Positions 8,362-16,109 of a DNA stretch of 64,000 nt are shown here, one piece after another. The DNA comes from Seohaeicola_A nanhaiensis (lineage in GTDB: Bacteria; Pseudomonadota; Alphaproteobacteria; Rhodobacterales; Rhodobacteraceae). Positions within the stretch are counted from its first letter, which is position 1. Each line of letters begins with the position of its first letter. Both the position numbers and the translations under genes were made by a program. The notes under the pieces are model-generated. The model was not told where the DNA came from, made no database searches, and saw only the letters and a list, made by a program, of their open reading frames with translations. The stretch spans positions 310,001-374,000 of the forward strand of contig NZ_JBHSGI010000033.1 in assembly GCF_042654245.1 (NCBI RefSeq), given 5' to 3'.

Positions 8362-9384
8362 TCACTTCTTCGGAATCGCGTCGCGGAAGGCCTGCAGGAT
8401 CGCCTTGCCGGGCTTGCCGCGGGCCTCTTCCGCCTCGGCCCAGCGGTCGCCGACCTGGGCCATCAGCGCCTCGACCTTGGCCTTGTCCTCGGCGGGCAGG
8501 TCGACAAAGGTCACGCCGCCGTCCGCGATGGTCTGCTTGTCGGCGCCGTCCAGCTTGTCAGCCACTTCACAGGCGTGTTTCGTCGCTTCCTCGCCGACCT
8601 CGGCCAGAACCTTCTGCGTCTCGGGCGACAGGCTGTCCCACTTCTTCTGGCTGATCATGTAGGCCGCCACGAAAGATCCGAAGTTCATGCCCTGCGTGCC
8701 CTGATGCAGGTCAGGCAGCACGTCATAGGGCAGGACCGAGGAATGCGGGAACATCAGCCCGTCGAGCGTGCCGCGCGACAGCGCCTCGCGCACCTCGGGG
8801 GCCGCGATCTGGACGGGAACCGCGCCCAGCAGCTGTGCGGCGATTTCCTTGGCGCCGCCCGAGCTGCGCAGCTTCAGTCCGTTGAAGCTGTCGATCCCGG
8901 TGATGTCGCGATCCTTGGTGAAGATCTGATAGGGAGGCAGCACCAGGACGAACAGCAGGCGCATCCCGTTCGGCGCCAGTTCCGCCTCGTCGAGCGCGCC
9001 GCCCGGCTTGCCGATGGACCAGAAGGCCATCGTGCCGCCGCAGGAATCGGTGAAGGCCTCGGGCAGTTCGCCGACCGAACCGAGCGGCAGCTTGTCGCTG
9101 ACATAGGCCGGCGCGACATAGCCGATGTCGAGCACGCCGCTTTGCGTCAGCGACAGCATGTCCTTGGCCTTGCCCATCTGCTGGGCCGGAAAATACTCGA
9201 AGGTGACCGCGCCGCCCGAACGTTCGGTGACCTTGTCCATCCAGTATTTCGTCATGTTCTCGGCGATATAGTGCCCCACCGGGAAGCTGTCGCCGATCCG
9301 CAGCGTCTCGGCCGCGGCGGGCAGGGCCGTCAGGCCCAGCAGCAGCGCCGCCAGGCTGGTGTGTCCAAGGGTCTTCAGTCGCAT
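8362..9384 (-). CDS. TRAP transporter solute-binding protein, DctP family (system 1)
   Basis: This 340-residue periplasmic binding protein has a signal peptide of about 25 residues (MRLKTLGHTSLAALLLGLTALPAAA) and the DctP fold: FEYFPAQQMGKAKDMLSLTQSGVLDIG in the first lobe, and a GLKLRSSGGAKEIAAQLLGAVPVQI segment whose conserved Arg binds the carboxylate of the ligand in characterised members. The start is preceded by GAGGAGG. It is the last gene of the Q-M-P operon and would capture a carboxylate for the IclR-linked CoA pathway; the ligand is not known. Confidence 0.92.
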   Translation of the reverse strand: MRLKTLGHTSLAALLLGLTALPAAAETLRIGDSFPVGHYIAENMTKYWMDKVTERSGGAVTFEYFPAQQMGKAKDMLSLTQSGVLDIGYVAPAYVSDKLPLGSVGELPEAFTDSCGGTMAFWSIGKPGGALDEAELAPNGMRLLFVLVLPPYQIFTKDRDITGIDSFNGLKLRSSGGAKEIAAQLLGAVPVQIAAPEVREALSRGTLDGLMFPHSSVLPYDVLPDLHQGTQGMNFGSFVAAYMISQKKWDSLSPETQKVLAEVGEEATKHACEVADKLDGADKQTIADGGVTFVDLPAEDKAKVEALMAQVGDRWAEAEEARGKPGKAILQAFRDAIPKK

Positions 9385-9410
9385 TCAGGATCCTCCTCGC
9401 TGAAATCCGG

Positions 9411-10694
9411 TTACATCGTCGAGGGCAGCCACAGCACGATGGCGGGAAAGGCGACCAGGATCGCGATCACCACCAGATGAGCCAGGACATGCGGCATGAC
9501 CCCGCGGAACAGTTCGGCCACGGGGCGCTGCGTATAGCGCGCGACGACAAAGACATTCATGCCCAGCGGCGGCGTCACCATGCCGATCTCGGCGGTGACC
9601 ACCACGACCACGCCGAACCAGATCGGGTCATAGCCGATCTGCAGCACGATGGGCAGGATGACGGGGATGGTCAGGATCAGGATGGCCACCTGATCCATGA
9701 AGAACCCCAGGATGATATAACCGATCAGGATCACGATCATGATCGCCAGCGGGGAGAGCGGCAGCGATCCGACCCAGTCGGCCAGATCGTTGGTCACCCG
9801 GGTGATGGTGAAGAAATACCCGAAGACATGGGCGCCCAGGATGATGAACAGGATCATGCAGGTCGTGACCGCCGACCGCCGCAGCGCACCAAAAAGGCCG
9901 GGCAGGGTGAGCCGGCGTTCCCAGATCGCCAGCAGCATGGCGACAAAGGCGCCGATGCCCGAGGCTTCGGTCGGGGTCGCGATGCCGGAATAGATGGTGC
10001 CGGTGACGGCCAGGAACAGCAGCACCATCGGCCCCACCCGGCGCAGCGAGGCGATTTTCTGCACCAGCGTGTAGGACTGGCCGACTGGCGCCGAGGCGGG
10101 CCAGATCGTGACCAGAACCGCCACCGTCAGGATGATCGCCAGCGTCACCAGCAGACCCGGGATGATGCCGCTGATCATCAGCAGCGAGACCGGCACATCG
10201 GCCAGGATGCCGTAGAGGATCAGCGCGATCGACGGCGGGATCAGCATGGCCAGCGTGCCGGAAATCGCCACCACGCCTCCGGCCAGCTTGGGCTCGTAGC
10301 CCTGCTTGATCATCTCGGGCAGCGAGGTCGAGGCGAGCGTCGCCGCCGCGGCGGTGCTCGAGCCCGAAATCGCACCGAACCCCGCCCCGGCCAGCGCCGT
10401 GGCCATCGCCACCCCGCCGCGCACCCGGCCGACCCAGATCGTCGCGGCGCGGAACAGGTCGCTCGACACGCCCGAGATGATGACGAACTCGGCCATCAGG
10501 ATGAACATGGGGATGGTGATGAGTTCGTAGGAATTCGCCGTGCTCAGCGGCGTGGTGCTGAGGATGCCCATCAGGATGGGCGCGCCGCCAAAGGCCCAGA
10601 GCCCGACAGCGCCCGACAGCAGCAGGGCGAAGGCCACCGGCAGGCCGATGATCAGCAGCGAGGCAAGGACGATGAGAACCGCGAGGACCAGCAT
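9411..10694 (-). CDS. TRAP transporter large permease, DctM family (system 1)
   Basis: This 427-residue membrane protein has about 12 hydrophobic segments. I took ATG 10694 (MLVLAVLIVLASLLIIGLPVAFALLLSGAVGL), which begins directly with the first membrane helix and lies 4 bp after the stop of the small subunit. Family hallmarks are GAGFGAISGSSTAAAATLAS, the PPSIALILYGILADV loop and the near C-terminal EIGMVTPPLGMNVFV motif. It forms the sodium-driven elevator domain of the importer with the DctQ subunit. Confidence 0.93.
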   Translation of the reverse strand: MLVLAVLIVLASLLIIGLPVAFALLLSGAVGLWAFGGAPILMGILSTTPLSTANSYELITIPMFILMAEFVIISGVSSDLFRAATIWVGRVRGGVAMATALAGAGFGAISGSSTAAAATLASTSLPEMIKQGYEPKLAGGVVAISGTLAMLIPPSIALILYGILADVPVSLLMISGIIPGLLVTLAIILTVAVLVTIWPASAPVGQSYTLVQKIASLRRVGPMVLLFLAVTGTIYSGIATPTEASGIGAFVAMLLAIWERRLTLPGLFGALRRSAVTTCMILFIILGAHVFGYFFTITRVTNDLADWVGSLPLSPLAIMIVILIGYIILGFFMDQVAILILTIPVILPIVLQIGYDPIWFGVVVVVTAEIGMVTPPLGMNVFVVARYTQRPVAELFRGVMPHVLAHLVVIAILVAFPAIVLWLPSTM

Positions 10695-10698
10695 GAAG

Positions 10699-11265
10699 TC
10701 AGTGCCCTTCGCTGGCGCTGGGCGGCAGCAGGCCGGGCGCCTCGTGCCCGGTGAGCGCCGCGCGCAGATGGCCGAGCACGCGGTGCAGGCAGCGCAGCAG
10801 CATGGCGGCCGAGCCGAGCGCAACCAGCGCATAGGCGACCCAGGTGGGCCAGGCGACGGCGGCAGCGATGCGGTCGTCGTTGGCCCAGGCCTCGGTGAAC
10901 CGCAGCCAGCCGCCCCAGCCGATCAGACCGATGCCAAGCGAGGCACCGGAATATCCGATGGCAAGCGCGGCATGTTTGAAGCGCGGCGGGAAACTGTCGC
11001 GGAACAGGTCCACCGCGATGTGGTCGTGATGGGTCAGCGCATCCGGCAGCGCGAGGAAGAAGGCGGCCACCATCAGATAGAGGCCGATCAGGTCATAGGA
11101 CCAGGAAAAGGGAGAATTGAAGACATAGCGCCCAACCACATCGGCCACGACAATCACCATGATCGAGCCCAGGGCTACGCCGGAGACCGCAACCATCGCC
11201 TTCTCTACGCGGGCGAGCGGTCCTTTCGGGTTGGCTTTCGCCCCCTCTCGGGTGTTCTCTGCCAT
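10699..11265 (-). CDS. TRAP transporter small permease, DctQ family (system 1)
   Basis: This 188-residue protein has four predicted membrane helices after a polar N-terminus. I took ATG 11265 (MAENTREGAKAN) because a purine-rich GGGGAGGGG site precedes it; a start 18 bp upstream is possible. VVADVVGRYVFNSPFSWSYDLIGLYLMV matches the DctQ family signature. It is the first gene of the Q-M-P operon and divergent from iclR, with a 253-bp A/T-rich regulatory region between. Confidence 0.9.
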   Translation of the reverse strand: MAENTREGAKANPKGPLARVEKAMVAVSGVALGSIMVIVVADVVGRYVFNSPFSWSYDLIGLYLMVAAFFLALPDALTHHDHIAVDLFRDSFPPRFKHAALAIGYSGASLGIGLIGWGGWLRFTEAWANDDRIAAAVAWPTWVAYALVALGSAAMLLRCLHRVLGHLRAALTGHEAPGLLPPSASEGH

Positions 11266-11316
11266 ATCCCCTCCCCTGAGCATGGCCGTGCGACGTCATG
11301 CGTCCGATAGTATAAT

Positions 11317-11329
11317 TATGTGGACGTTT
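11317..11329 (+). repeat. 13-bp promoter repeat, copy 1
   Basis: TATGTGGACGTTT upstream of the TRAP system 1 operon. An identical 13-mer lies at 32216 before the SDR gene. Here it is also the right half of a CGTCC/GGACG dyad spanning 11301-11326. Confidence 0.4.
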
Positions 11330-11441
11330 TGTCTTGAATGTTGAATAAAATTCAGAGTCCCCCGAGTCAATGCCATATTTCCGGACAGGCAGCGCGGAAC
11401 GGCAGGGGGGGCGGGAGGAGAGAGTTATTGGCTTCGCCGGT

Positions 11442-11460
11442 TTGTTCCGATATTTAGACA
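11442..11460 (+). promoter_or_regulatory. putative IclR-family operator, copy C
   Basis: TTGTTCCGATATTTAGACA, 59 bp before the iclR start and 177 bp from the divergent TRAP operon. It could serve autoregulation and control of the transporter. It shares TTGTTC-N2-ATATTTAGAC exactly with copy D. Confidence 0.55.
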
Positions 11461-11518
11461 ATCCAACATATGACAGGGCGGTCAAGCGATACCGCTCCGG
11501 GCGCCTCTGGAGACGAAG

Positions 11519-12304
11519 ATGCTGGTGAGACAGGTTGAGAATGTTCTGGACCTTCTGGAATTCTTCGCCGAACGCGGGCGCCCGGCCAGCCTGGCCGAGG
11601 TCTCGCAACATTTCGGCTGGCCCCGGTCCTCGGCCTACAACCTGCTGTCGACGCTGAACGCGCGGGGCTATCTTTACGAGCCCTCTGTGCGCGGCAAATA
11701 CTATCCCACGCCCCGCTGGCTGGCGATTGCGCAGCAGATCTCGGCCGCCGAACCCGTGCCCGAAGAGCTGATCCGCCTCGGCCTCGAACTGCGCGACCTG
11801 ACCGGCGAGACCGTGTGCATCGGCGCCGCCGCCGGCATGAGCGTGGTGTTTCTCGAGGTGGTCTCGTCGCCCGCGCGGGTACGCTATGCCGCCGAGGTCG
11901 GGCAGCGCATCCCGATCCATTCCACCGCCTCGGGCTGGTCGATCCTCAGCCAGTGGAGCAAGAGCCAGCGCGCCTCGCTGCTGCGCAAGGTCGAGTTCGA
12001 GCGCTACGGCTCGGGCACGCCGATGAGCGTCGAGGCGGTCGAGGACCGGATCCGCACCGGCCTGCACAACGGCTGGTTCAAGAGCGCCTCGGCCTACAGC
12101 GTCGATCTGGGCGGGGTCTCGATCCCGCTGATCGTGGCGGAACGGGTCTATTCCTTCACCGTGGCCGGCCCGCTGAACCGGGTGGAAGAGAACATGCCGC
12201 GCATCGCGATGCAGGTGCACGAAGCGGTGGCGCGACATTTCGGGCCGGACTATCTGGCCGCCACCATCCCCTCGCTGACGACGCCGCCGGGCGGCGCCGC
12301 CTGA
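11519..12304 (+). CDS. IclR family transcriptional regulator
   Basis: This 261-residue protein has an N-terminal winged helix (about 1-70, with SLAEVSQHFGWPRSSAYNLLSTLNARGYL) and the C-terminal IclR effector domain (about 80-250), including PVPEELIRLGLELRDLTGETVCIGAA, RIPIHSTASGWSIL and a GGVSIPLI segment. IclR proteins bind small carboxylates or aromatic acids and act as dimers or tetramers on palindromic sites. The gene lies between the TRAP operon (divergent) and the CaiB-MaoC-CitE operon (convergent, 6 bp apart at the 3' ends). It is the natural candidate to bind the TTGTTC-N8-AGAC sites. Confidence 0.93.
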   Translation: MLVRQVENVLDLLEFFAERGRPASLAEVSQHFGWPRSSAYNLLSTLNARGYLYEPSVRGKYYPTPRWLAIAQQISAAEPVPEELIRLGLELRDLTGETVCIGAAAGMSVVFLEVVSSPARVRYAAEVGQRIPIHSTASGWSILSQWSKSQRASLLRKVEFERYGSGTPMSVEAVEDRIRTGLHNGWFKSASAYSVDLGGVSIPLIVAERVYSFTVAGPLNRVEENMPRIAMQVHEAVARHFGPDYLAATIPSLTTPPGGAA

Positions 12305-12310
12305 GGCGCG

Positions 12311-13171
12311 TCAGAGACCGGCGGCCGCCAGAATCTTGCGCGCGGCGCGTTCGTGGGGCTTGTCGATCATCTTGCCGTCGATGGCGACGACCCCGAGGCC
12401 CGGATTGTCCTCGAAGGCGGCGATGACCGTCTTGGCCCAGGCAACCTCTTCATCCGTCGGGGTGAAGGCCGTGTTGACCGGACCGACATGCGCCGGGTGG
12501 ATCACCGCCTTGGCGCCGAACCCGTCCCGCCGCGCGGCGCGCGATTCCTCGGCGACATAGTCGAGGTCACCGATATTAGTGCAGACCGTGTCGATGGCCG
12601 GGATCCCGGCGCTGGCGGCGGCCATCAGGCAGTGATTGCGCGCCATCAGGAACGGGCCGGAATAAAACGCGCCATCGCGGTTCGACGTGGCCCCCAGCGA
12701 CGAGATCAGATCCTCGGCCCCCCAGAGCAGTCCGCGCAGGCGCGGATGCGGCGGGGTATAGCTGGCCAGACCCAGGATCGACTCGGCGGTTTCGGTGGCA
12801 ACCGGGATGATGCCGGTGCTGCCTTCCTCGATGCCCGCGGCCGTCTCGAAAGCGGACAGGTAATGCGCCAGCTGCAGCGCATCCGCCGCGTTCCGGCATT
12901 TCGGCAGCATGATGCAATCGGGGCGTGCCGGCATCACGGCGGCAAGGTCTGGCAGCGTCAGCCTGGTGTCATAGGCGTTGACGCGCACGATCATCACCTT
13001 GCCGGCGCGGTCGGCGGCCAGCATCTCGCAGACCGTCGCCCGCGCGCCGACCTTCGCCGAGACCGCGACCGAATCCTCCAGATCGAGCACCAGCGCATCG
13101 GCGGCCGTGGTCATCGCCTTGGCGAACTTGCGCGGGCTGTCGCCCGGCACGAAGAGGATCGAGCGCATCAT
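12311..13171 (-). CDS. HpcH/HpaI aldolase/citrate lyase beta-like CoA ester lyase (CitE-like)
   Basis: This 286-residue TIM-barrel protein of the CitE/malyl-CoA/citramalyl-CoA lyase group begins MMRSILFVPGDSPRKFAKA and has the magnesium-site DLEDSV motif near residue 34, VNAYDTRLTLPDL, and an LLWGAEDLISSLG segment with the conserved Glu/Asp. Its ATG overlaps the stop of the MaoC gene (ATGA); an ATG one codon later is equally possible. Members cleave malyl-CoA, citramalyl-CoA or 3-hydroxy-3-methylglutaryl-type thioesters. Behind a CoA-transferase and a hydratase, cleavage of citramalyl-CoA to pyruvate and acetyl-CoA is the simplest inference. Confidence 0.92.
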   Translation of the reverse strand: MMRSILFVPGDSPRKFAKAMTTAADALVLDLEDSVAVSAKVGARATVCEMLAADRAGKVMIVRVNAYDTRLTLPDLAAVMPARPDCIMLPKCRNAADALQLAHYLSAFETAAGIEEGSTGIIPVATETAESILGLASYTPPHPRLRGLLWGAEDLISSLGATSNRDGAFYSGPFLMARNHCLMAAASAGIPAIDTVCTNIGDLDYVAEESRAARRDGFGAKAVIHPAHVGPVNTAFTPTDEEVAWAKTVIAAFEDNPGLGVVAIDGKMIDKPHERAARKILAAAGL

Positions 13172-13626
13172 GCCGCCACCGGCCGTTTCCTCATCAGCCC
13201 GGTGCGGCGGCAACTCGCCACCACTGTGCCGTGCTGGTTGAAGCAGGTATGCTCGAACTCGATCAGGCCATTGCTGGGCCGCGATTTGCTTTCGCGCTTG
13301 CCCACGATCTCGGTGCGGGTGCGCAGGGTGTCGCCGGCGAACACCGGGTTCGGAAACCGCACGTCGGACATGCCGAGGTTGCCGATAGTGGTGCCCAGCG
13401 TCGTATCCTGCACCGACATGCCGATCATGATCCCCAGCGTGTAGAGGCTGTTGAACAGCGGCTTGCCCCATTCGGTCTTCGCCGAGAACTCGCTGTCGAT
13501 GTGCAGCGGCTGCGGGTTCAGCGTCATCAGGCTGTAGGAAATGTTGTCATGTTCCGTGACGGTGCGGCGCAGCGGGTGGTCGAAGACCGCGCCAACCTCG
13601 AACTCTTCGTAATAGAGACCTGCCAT
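13168..13626 (-). CDS. MaoC family enoyl-CoA hydratase, itaconyl-/mesaconyl-CoA hydratase type
   Basis: This 152-residue single hot-dog domain begins MAGLYYEEFEVGAVFDHPLRRTVTEHDN, as in the MaoC-like hydratases encoded next to CitE-type lyases. The hydratase-2 signature region reads TLNPQPLHID, with Asn and Gln at positions that are Asp and Asn in R-specific enoyl-CoA hydratases; this variant recurs in the itaconyl/mesaconyl-CoA hydratase branch. It sits between a CoA-transferase and a CitE-like lyase in one operon, exactly the order needed for CoA activation, hydration and cleavage of an unsaturated C5 dicarboxylate. The substrate is inferred. Confidence 0.9.
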   Translation of the reverse strand: MAGLYYEEFEVGAVFDHPLRRTVTEHDNISYSLMTLNPQPLHIDSEFSAKTEWGKPLFNSLYTLGIMIGMSVQDTTLGTTIGNLGMSDVRFPNPVFAGDTLRTRTEIVGKRESKSRPSNGLIEFEHTCFNQHGTVVASCRRTGLMRKRPVAA

Positions 13627-13640
13627 ATCTTGCTCCCTGA

Positions 13641-14885
13641 TCAGATGGCGGGGCCGGACGCCTTGTCCGGCGCGTCGGAGGACAGGGCCGAGGGGTCGTG
13701 GATGACCCCGCGCCGGATCAGTTCCGAGATCGTGGCGCGCGACAGGCCCATGCCGCTGAGATATTCGACCGTGTGCTGGCCCAGATGCGGCGCCGGGCGG
13801 GCCTCGGCGACGGGCGTATCGGACAGCTTGACGGGGTTGGCCATCGTCAGGATCGCGCCCTCGGTCGGATGGTCGAGCGGCCGGAAGAAGCCGACCTTTT
13901 CCAGATGTTCATCCTTCAGGATGCTTTGCAGGTCGTGCATCCACATCACCGGCACGTCAATCTCGTTGAACAGCTTGACCCATTCTGCCGAGGTGCGGGT
14001 CAGGAACAGGTCGGACAGCTCGGCATAGACCGACTCCAGATTGGCCATGCGCGCCGCAAAGGTCGCATAGCGCGGATCGTTGTCCATCCGGTCGCCCTGG
14101 CCGATGGCGGTCAGGAAGCGGCGCCAGTGGTCGTCGGTATAGACCAGCGCGCAGACATGGCCGTCGGCGGTCTTGTAGGGGCGGCGGTCGCGGGCAAGCT
14201 GGCGGCGATAGCCGCCGCCGTCCAGCGGCGGGTCGTAGGTCAGCCCGCCCAGGTGATCGCCCAGGATGAAGGCCGTCATCGTCTCGAACATCGGAACGTC
14301 GACGCGCTGGCCCTTGCCGGTGCGCTCGCGCGCCACCATCGCGGCCAGGATGCCGCTGAGTGTGGTCATCCCCGCTACCCGGTCTGCGATGGCCGAGGGC
14401 ACATAGCGCGGCTCGCCGCTGCCGGCGACGGTATAGAGATAGGGGATGCAGGCGCCGCCCTGGATCAGGTCGTCATAGGCCGGATTGGCGGCATAGGGGC
14501 CGTCCTGGCCATAGCCGTAGCAGCCGGCGTAGATGATCCGCGGATTGACCGCGGCCACCGCTTCGTACGAAAGCCCCAGCCGCTCCATCGCCGCCGGGCG
14601 AATGTTGTAGACCAGCGCATCGGCCTCTCGGCACATGTCGAGCAGCAGCGCCTTGCCCTCGGCGGCCTTCAGATCGATCGCGACCGAGCGTTTCGAGCGG
14701 TTGGCGTTCAGAAAGATCGGCCCCATGCCCGCTGTGCGCATCGGCCCGATCTGGCGCACGAGGTCGCCTTTCAGCGGCTCGACCTTCACCACATCGGCAC
14801 CGAAGTCGGCCAGGAACTGGGTCGCATAAGGCCCCATCAGAACGGTGGTCAGGTCGATGATCCGGAAACCGGCGAGGGGGCCCAT
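13641..14885 (-). CDS. CaiB/BaiF family (class III) CoA-transferase
   Basis: This 414-residue protein begins MGPLAGFRIIDLTTVLMGPYATQFLADFGADVVKVE, a standard class III CoA-transferase N-terminus. The expected catalytic Asp region is NPAYDDLIQGG (around residue 140), and GLTYDPPLDGGGYRRQLARDRRPYKTADGHV follows. It would transfer CoA from succinyl-CoA or acetyl-CoA to a free dicarboxylate. It is first in the CaiB-MaoC-CitE operon, with operator copy D only 16 bp upstream of its start, a position suited to repression. Confidence 0.92.
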   Translation of the reverse strand: MGPLAGFRIIDLTTVLMGPYATQFLADFGADVVKVEPLKGDLVRQIGPMRTAGMGPIFLNANRSKRSVAIDLKAAEGKALLLDMCREADALVYNIRPAAMERLGLSYEAVAAVNPRIIYAGCYGYGQDGPYAANPAYDDLIQGGACIPYLYTVAGSGEPRYVPSAIADRVAGMTTLSGILAAMVARERTGKGQRVDVPMFETMTAFILGDHLGGLTYDPPLDGGGYRRQLARDRRPYKTADGHVCALVYTDDHWRRFLTAIGQGDRMDNDPRYATFAARMANLESVYAELSDLFLTRTSAEWVKLFNEIDVPVMWMHDLQSILKDEHLEKVGFFRPLDHPTEGAILTMANPVKLSDTPVAEARPAPHLGQHTVEYLSGMGLSRATISELIRRGVIHDPSALSSDAPDKASGPAI

Positions 14886-14900
14886 GGTGCTCTCTTCGAT

Positions 14901-14919
14901 TTGTTCACATATTTAGACT
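14901..14919 (+). promoter_or_regulatory. putative IclR-family operator, copy D
   Basis: TTGTTCACATATTTAGACT, 16 bp upstream of the CaiB-MaoC-CitE operon start codon, likely overlapping its promoter or 5' leader. Confidence 0.55.
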
Positions 14920-15034
14920 TGATTGACACTATTGTGGATTAGACGTGGGTTGGCAAGGCGATTGTTGCGCCGGCGTGGCGCCGGAGGCGATGTTTTGGAC
15001 CAGGAAATAAACGCGCACCGGCGTATCGGTGGCT

Positions 15035-15053
15035 TTGTTCAGATATAGGAATG
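15035..15053 (+). promoter_or_regulatory. putative IclR-family operator, copy E (degenerate)
   Basis: TTGTTCAGATATAGGAATG. It shares TTGTTC and the ATAT centre with the other copies but has GAAT instead of AGAC. It lies 150 bp upstream of the CaiB gene. Confidence 0.4.
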
Positions 15054-15159
15054 GTCTCTCGGCAAGCCGCAGGAAACTGCGGCCCGCCCGGCGCCTTTCG
15101 CCGTCCTGAAACGCCCTGTTTGAGGCTGTGCCGGACGGTGAGGGGCGGTTCCGGTTCAG

Positions 15160-15290
15160 ACCGGGGCAAAGACCGGCACAAAGATCCCGTCGGCCTGTTC
15201 GGTCCCGTGCCCAAGGATGGCTTCTTTGCCGGCCGCATCCAGCTCAACACCGTGGCGGTCCTGCCCGAGGGGGCAGGGCGCAGGGGGCGC
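15160..15290 (+). pseudogene. possible gene remnant, unrecognised
   Basis: In the frame reading ...DPVGLFGPVPKDGFFAGRI, third codon positions are almost all G or C and the peptide looks globular, unlike typical random reading frames in this DNA. There is no convincing start, and the frame runs into Arg-rich palindromic sequence. I do not recognise the family. It may be the end of a deleted gene, or chance. Confidence 0.25.
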
Positions 15291-15318
15291 CGGAGGCGCC
15301 GTTCGCGGCGCGCGGGCC

Positions 15319-16083
15319 CTAACCGGCCTTGCGCTTGGCCTTGAAGGATTCGATGGCGGCTTTCATCTCTTCGCCGCGGCCCAGCCGGCCCTGTTCCACG
15401 CTTTCGCGGTCGAGCGCCACGCTCAGGTCCGGTTCGGCGACGGCATGGATCAGCGCCTTGGTCGCGGCGATGGCGTCGCGTGAACTCGCGGCCAGGCGGG
15501 TGGCAATCGCCGTCGCGGTGTCCTGCAGGGCGTCGTCATCGCAGACCTGCCACAGCAGGCCCCAGCGCTCGGCCTGTTCGGCGCTGATCCGGTCGCCCAG
15601 CAGCATCGCGCCACTGGCCCGGACCCGCCCGGCCAGACGCGTCATCAGGATGGTGTTGCCGGCATCCGGCACCAGGCCCAACCCGATGAAGGGCTCGTAG
15701 AAATAGGCCGACCGGCCCGCGATCACGATATCTGCCGCCAGCGCCACACCGATGGACGCGCCGGCGCAGGGGCCGTTGACGGCCGCAACGAAGGGCAGGG
15801 GGCTTTGCCGGATCTTGCGGACCAGCGGATTGAAATAGGTGTCGAGCACGTGGTCGAGATCGGGCGTCTTAGACAGATCGACCGCCGGGAGATCGTAACC
15901 CGCCCCGAACCCGCGCCCCGCGCCGGTCAGGATGACGGCGCGCGCGTCAGGCTCGGCCTCGATCTGGAAGATCGCCCGCTTCAACTCTTCCGCCGTCTGA
16001 TCGCGCATCGCGTTCAGCTTGTCGGGGCGGTTGACGGTCAGCCGGGCAATCCCGGCCTCCAGGCTCCAGGTGACGTCCTGCAT
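15319..16083 (-). CDS. enoyl-CoA hydratase/isomerase family protein
   Basis: This 254-residue crotonase-fold protein starts at ATG 16083 (MQDVTWSLEAGIARLTVNRPDKLNAM) after a clear GGGAGGAGG site. The first oxyanion-hole segment is RGFGAGYDL, and the second is NGPCAGASIGVALAADIVIAGRSAYFYEPFIGLGLVPDAG. The family-typical catalytic Glu of the first position is not clear, but LVPDAG retains an acidic residue of the second position, which suggests an isomerase or hydratase variant. It sits just before the TetR gene and probably acts with the acyl-CoA ligase and dehydrogenase encoded divergently. Confidence 0.9.
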   Translation of the reverse strand: MQDVTWSLEAGIARLTVNRPDKLNAMRDQTAEELKRAIFQIEAEPDARAVILTGAGRGFGAGYDLPAVDLSKTPDLDHVLDTYFNPLVRKIRQSPLPFVAAVNGPCAGASIGVALAADIVIAGRSAYFYEPFIGLGLVPDAGNTILMTRLAGRVRASGAMLLGDRISAEQAERWGLLWQVCDDDALQDTATAIATRLAASSRDAIAATKALIHAVAEPDLSVALDRESVEQGRLGRGEEMKAAIESFKAKRKAG

Positions 16084-16109
16084 GTTTCCTCCTCCCAAAG
16101 GATGACCGC

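Larger units (their letters stand above)
14886..15318. other. 433-bp intergenic region with operators and a possible gene remnant
   Basis: It holds promoter elements of the CaiB operon, two TTGTTC-N8 motifs (14901 and 15035) and, towards the right, GC-rich palindromic sequence around 15260-15310. No intact gene is convincing. A short stretch (about 15160-15290, plus strand) has the G/C-ending codon pattern of real genes. Confidence 0.6.

Noticed and set aside
5983..9480. A 1165-codon open frame on the plus strand
   Set aside because: It is antisense to CoA-transferase, acyl-CoA dehydrogenase and TRAP genes with clear homology; its product is Arg/His/Gln-rich, typical of mirror frames in GC-rich coding DNA.
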